From contig JAQGOL010000030.1 in NCBI GenBank assembly GCA_028293625.1, forward strand, positions 310,001 through 374,000: a DNA stretch of 64,000 nucleotides, in the 5' to 3' direction. The translations under genes were made by a program, and so were the position numbers. Shown in pieces: positions 62,035-64,000 of the stretch (position 1 is its first letter; every line of letters begins with the position of its first letter). This stretch comes from Chthoniobacteraceae bacterium (GTDB lineage Bacteria > Verrucomicrobiota > Verrucomicrobiia > Chthoniobacterales > Chthoniobacteraceae). A model generated the notes under the pieces. That model was not told the origin of the DNA, did not search any database, and saw only the letters and a list, made by a program, of their open reading frames with translations.

Positions 62035-64000
62035 TCACACGTTTGATTCAGCCAATTCTTTGCATCGTTTGAGATCGAGCTTCCCGCTGGCAAGCACCGG
62101 GATGGCGTCAACGCGCTGGAGCTTTTTTGGGATCCAAAGATTTGGCAGCCCGGTTGCGGCGAGCTTCTCGCGTAATGCCGCCATCTCAATGTCGCAGGCG
62201 GCCAGCACCACGAGCGCTTCGCCTTTGGCTTCATCGGGAATGGAGGTGATGGCGATGTGCCGCTCGTCACTCGCCAGGCCGAGCACCTCATAAATTTTTG
62301 CCTCAAGCGTTTCGTGCGGCACCATTTCGCCGCCGATTTTCGAAAAACGTGAAAGGCGCCCTTCAATAAAAAGAAAGCCATCCTCGTCGAACCGGCCAAG
62401 ATCGCCTGTTTTAAACCAGTTGTCGCGCAACACATCGGCGGTGCGGACCGGGTCATCGAGGTAACCGTTGAAAATGTTCGGCCCGCGCAACCAAAGCATG
62501 CCGGTGTCGTGCAGGGAGAGGATCGCATCGCTCTCCGGATCGCGAATTTGAGCCGCAAGACCCGGAGCGAGTTTGCCAACCGATCCGCGCCGGCTGCTCG
62601 GCTGCACGTCCTCCCCTTTTTTTGCCACCGGCTCGGGCAAATTGACGCTGACCACCGGGGAAGTTTCCGTCAGGCCGTATCCTTGCAGCACTTCCTTGCC
62701 AAAGCGCGCATGGAACGCCTCGGCCAGTTCGTTTGGAAGTTTCTCAGCACCGGTGACGATCAGCTGCAGGGATTGAATCTGGGCCGGTTCGACCTTTCGC
62801 AAGTAGCCGCGAAGGAAGGTCGGGGTGGAACAGAAAAGCGTGATTTTATAACGATGAATCAGCTCGGCATTTTTTACGATATCGAGCGGATTGGGGAACG
62901 TCACGGCGCGCATCCCTTCAATGAGCGGGTACCAAAGCGTGACGGTGCAGCCGAAGCTATGGAAAAACGGGAGGCAGGCCAGAAGCGAATCGCGCCGGGT
63001 AAGATTGAGCATGAGCGCAAACTGGCTCACGTTGCCGAGCAGGTTGCGATGGCTGAGCACAACGCCTTTGGGATCGCCTGAACTCCCGCTCGTAAAAAGC
63101 ACCACCGCTTCGTCGTGATCGCCAATCCGCGGAATGCCGAGGAGCCGCGCGAGAATCCACGACGGCGTCAATGCCACCGCCATTCGCCACGCCACGATAT
63201 GCGGTTTAAGGCCGGGCATCACGGTCTCCAGCTCAACGCAATGGGCCGGCCACGGGAAATCGGGCAGACGTTTCATCACGAGACGCGCCGTGATGCAATG
63301 TTCGATGGAACCGATCCGCAACGCTGCTTCAATCGCCGCGCGGCCGGCCGTGAAGTTAAGGTTTACAGGCACCTTTCCGGCAAGGACGACAGCCAGGTTG
63401 GCAATGATGGCCGCCTTGCCGGCCGGCATCACGATGGCGATCCGGTGATGCGGACATTCCCGGGCGATATACCGGCTCAAGGCGATACCCGCGGCCAGGA
63501 GCGTGCCGCGTGAGATCTGGCTGTGATCCATCCCATCAATGGCCGCCACGCTGAACTGCCGTCGCCTGAGCCCTCGAATACAGGCCTCACCCAAATGGGC
63601 GCGCAAGGTTTCCCGTTGTTGAAAACAGAACTCGCCGAGTTCAAGCATGCGCGCTCGCACGATCGCGATGCCGGCGTTCTCGGTCGCAATCGGTTCCCCA
63701 AACGCCACGGTCACCGGATAAGGAATGCGTTTGGGCCATTTGAAAAAGAATTTGCCGCCTTCAAATGAAAAAATGGATCCCCAGAGCTGATCCATCCAAA
63801 CCGGCACCACCGGGCATTTGGCGGTCCGTGCGATGAGTTCATAACCGCGTTTGAGCCGAAGCAGGATGCCGCTGCGGGAGAGTTCGCCCTCGGGGAAAAT
63901 GCAGACGATTTCGCCGCGTGCAATCAGGTCACAAGCCACTTTGACCGCCTCTTTGGCGTGCTTGGGCGAAATCGGAATCGCCTGCATGACTTCAAAGACC
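62035..64000 (-). CDS. aas: Acyltransferase / acyl-ACP synthetase (Aas-like), 5' end cut by window edge
   Basis: The open frame continues past the ATG at 63987 to the window edge, so at least 655 residues are seen and the true start is outside. The PlsC part has motif III VCIFPEGELSRSG; the NHxxxxD motif would be further upstream. Then an AMP-binding domain follows: LFTSGSSGDPKGVVLSHRN, LQGYGLTETSPVVSVN, GWFKTGDLGRF-like NWFKTGDLGRFDEDG, and a C-terminal lid with Lys in SGKLDLK. It probably re-acylates lysophospholipids. Longer Aas versions may have an N-terminal lysophospholipid transporter. Confidence 0.9.
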   Translation of the reverse strand, partial: VFEVMQAIPISPKHAKEAVKVACDLIARGEIVCIFPEGELSRSGILLRLKRGYELIARTAKCPVVPVWMDQLWGSIFSFEGGKFFFKWPKRIPYPVTVAFGEPIATENAGIAIVRARMLELGEFCFQQRETLRAHLGEACIRGLRRRQFSVAAIDGMDHSQISRGTLLAAGIALSRYIARECPHHRIAIVMPAGKAAIIANLAVVLAGKVPVNLNFTAGRAAIEAALRIGSIEHCITARLVMKRLPDFPWPAHCVELETVMPGLKPHIVAWRMAVALTPSWILARLLGIPRIGDHDEAVVLFTSGSSGDPKGVVLSHRNLLGNVSQFALMLNLTRRDSLLACLPFFHSFGCTVTLWYPLIEGMRAVTFPNPLDIVKNAELIHRYKITLFCSTPTFLRGYLRKVEPAQIQSLQLIVTGAEKLPNELAEAFHARFGKEVLQGYGLTETSPVVSVNLPEPVAKKGEDVQPSSRRGSVGKLAPGLAAQIRDPESDAILSLHDTGMLWLRGPNIFNGYLDDPVRTADVLRDNWFKTGDLGRFDEDGFLFIEGRLSRFSKIGGEMVPHETLEAKIYEVLGLASDERHIAITSIPDEAKGEALVVLAACDIEMAALREKLAATGLPNLWIPKKLQRVDAIPVLASGKLDLKRCKELAESNV

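Overview
This looks like a chromosomal window from a free-living, Gram-negative member of the Verrucomicrobia (PVC group). I infer this from four things: a LexA gene whose operator matches the palindrome TGTTC-N4-GAACA described for that phylum; a run of Tat-exported Gfo/Idh/MocA oxidoreductases and very large secreted proteins; a Porin_5-type outer-membrane protein; and a complete TonB-ExbB-ExbD set. No rRNA or ordinary tRNA was found, so the placement below phylum is open. Start codons are often GTG, and clear Shine-Dalgarno sequences are rare. Several promoters seem to leave almost no leader. No prophage, insertion sequence or CRISPR array was seen. Both window edges cut genes.

Layout. 1-5.5 kb: three small hypothetical exported or membrane proteins and a 1281-residue secreted propeller/CBM9-like protein. 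5.6-8.4 kb (minus): the SOS unit lexA-dinB-5'-3' exonuclease, with a LexA box lying over the lexA start codon. 8.5-10.9 kb: a sugar nucleotidyltransferase, a methyltransferase and a membrane protein. 10.9-11.9 kb: a long gene-free stretch ending in three tandem copies of a conserved hairpin unit, then clpB. 15.3-18.2 kb: two Tat-signal oxidoreductases. 18.4-22.3 kb: a zinc-ribbon protein, a DUF4173-type membrane protein, ispH, and a regulator/membrane protein pair. 22.5-24 kb: a PQQ-like propeller protein.

24-30.6 kb (minus): a tightly packed, mostly overlapping operon read as rex-ogg-comB-tonB-exbB-exbD-def-rsmA::nudix. It joins redox sensing, DNA repair, energised uptake and translation maintenance. 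30.7-33.6 kb (plus): a pseudouridine synthase, a 55-residue basic protein with its own terminator, a NYN-type nuclease and an orphan NtrB-like histidine kinase. 33.6-36.4 kb: hflK-hflC and a 3D-domain lipoprotein. 36.5-41 kb: a polyamine-like catabolic cluster (GNAT acetyltransferase, class IV-like HDAC, aldehyde dehydrogenase, divergent SpuC-like transaminase). 41.4-46 kb: mrp, a small conserved protein and pyrR-pyrB-lprI-like-pyrC. 46-51.5 kb (minus): a Fur/PerR-type regulator heading sufC-sufB-sufD.

51.8-52.2 kb carries the tmRNA gene (ssrA, minus), whose tag reads ANNIVDATDAFTGGELAMAA. 52.4-56.4 kb holds a secreted GHL6-type glycoside hydrolase with an operator-like palindrome upstream, and the porin. 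56.4-60.2 kb (minus) holds bioB, a GbsR-type regulator and a five-gene overlapping operon (membrane protein, DCC protein, small membrane protein, shortened DUF2071 protein, TIGR01777 epimerase). The regulator and the operon each have a matching 24-bp inverted repeat upstream. 60.2-64 kb holds a CHAD protein, a secreted protein with a caspase-like His/Cys pair, and a truncated acyltransferase/acyl-ACP synthetase.

Best candidates for something new: the three-copy covarying hairpin unit before clpB; the shared GbsR-type operator; the acetylpolyamine-type cluster; and the internally shortened DUF2071 gene.
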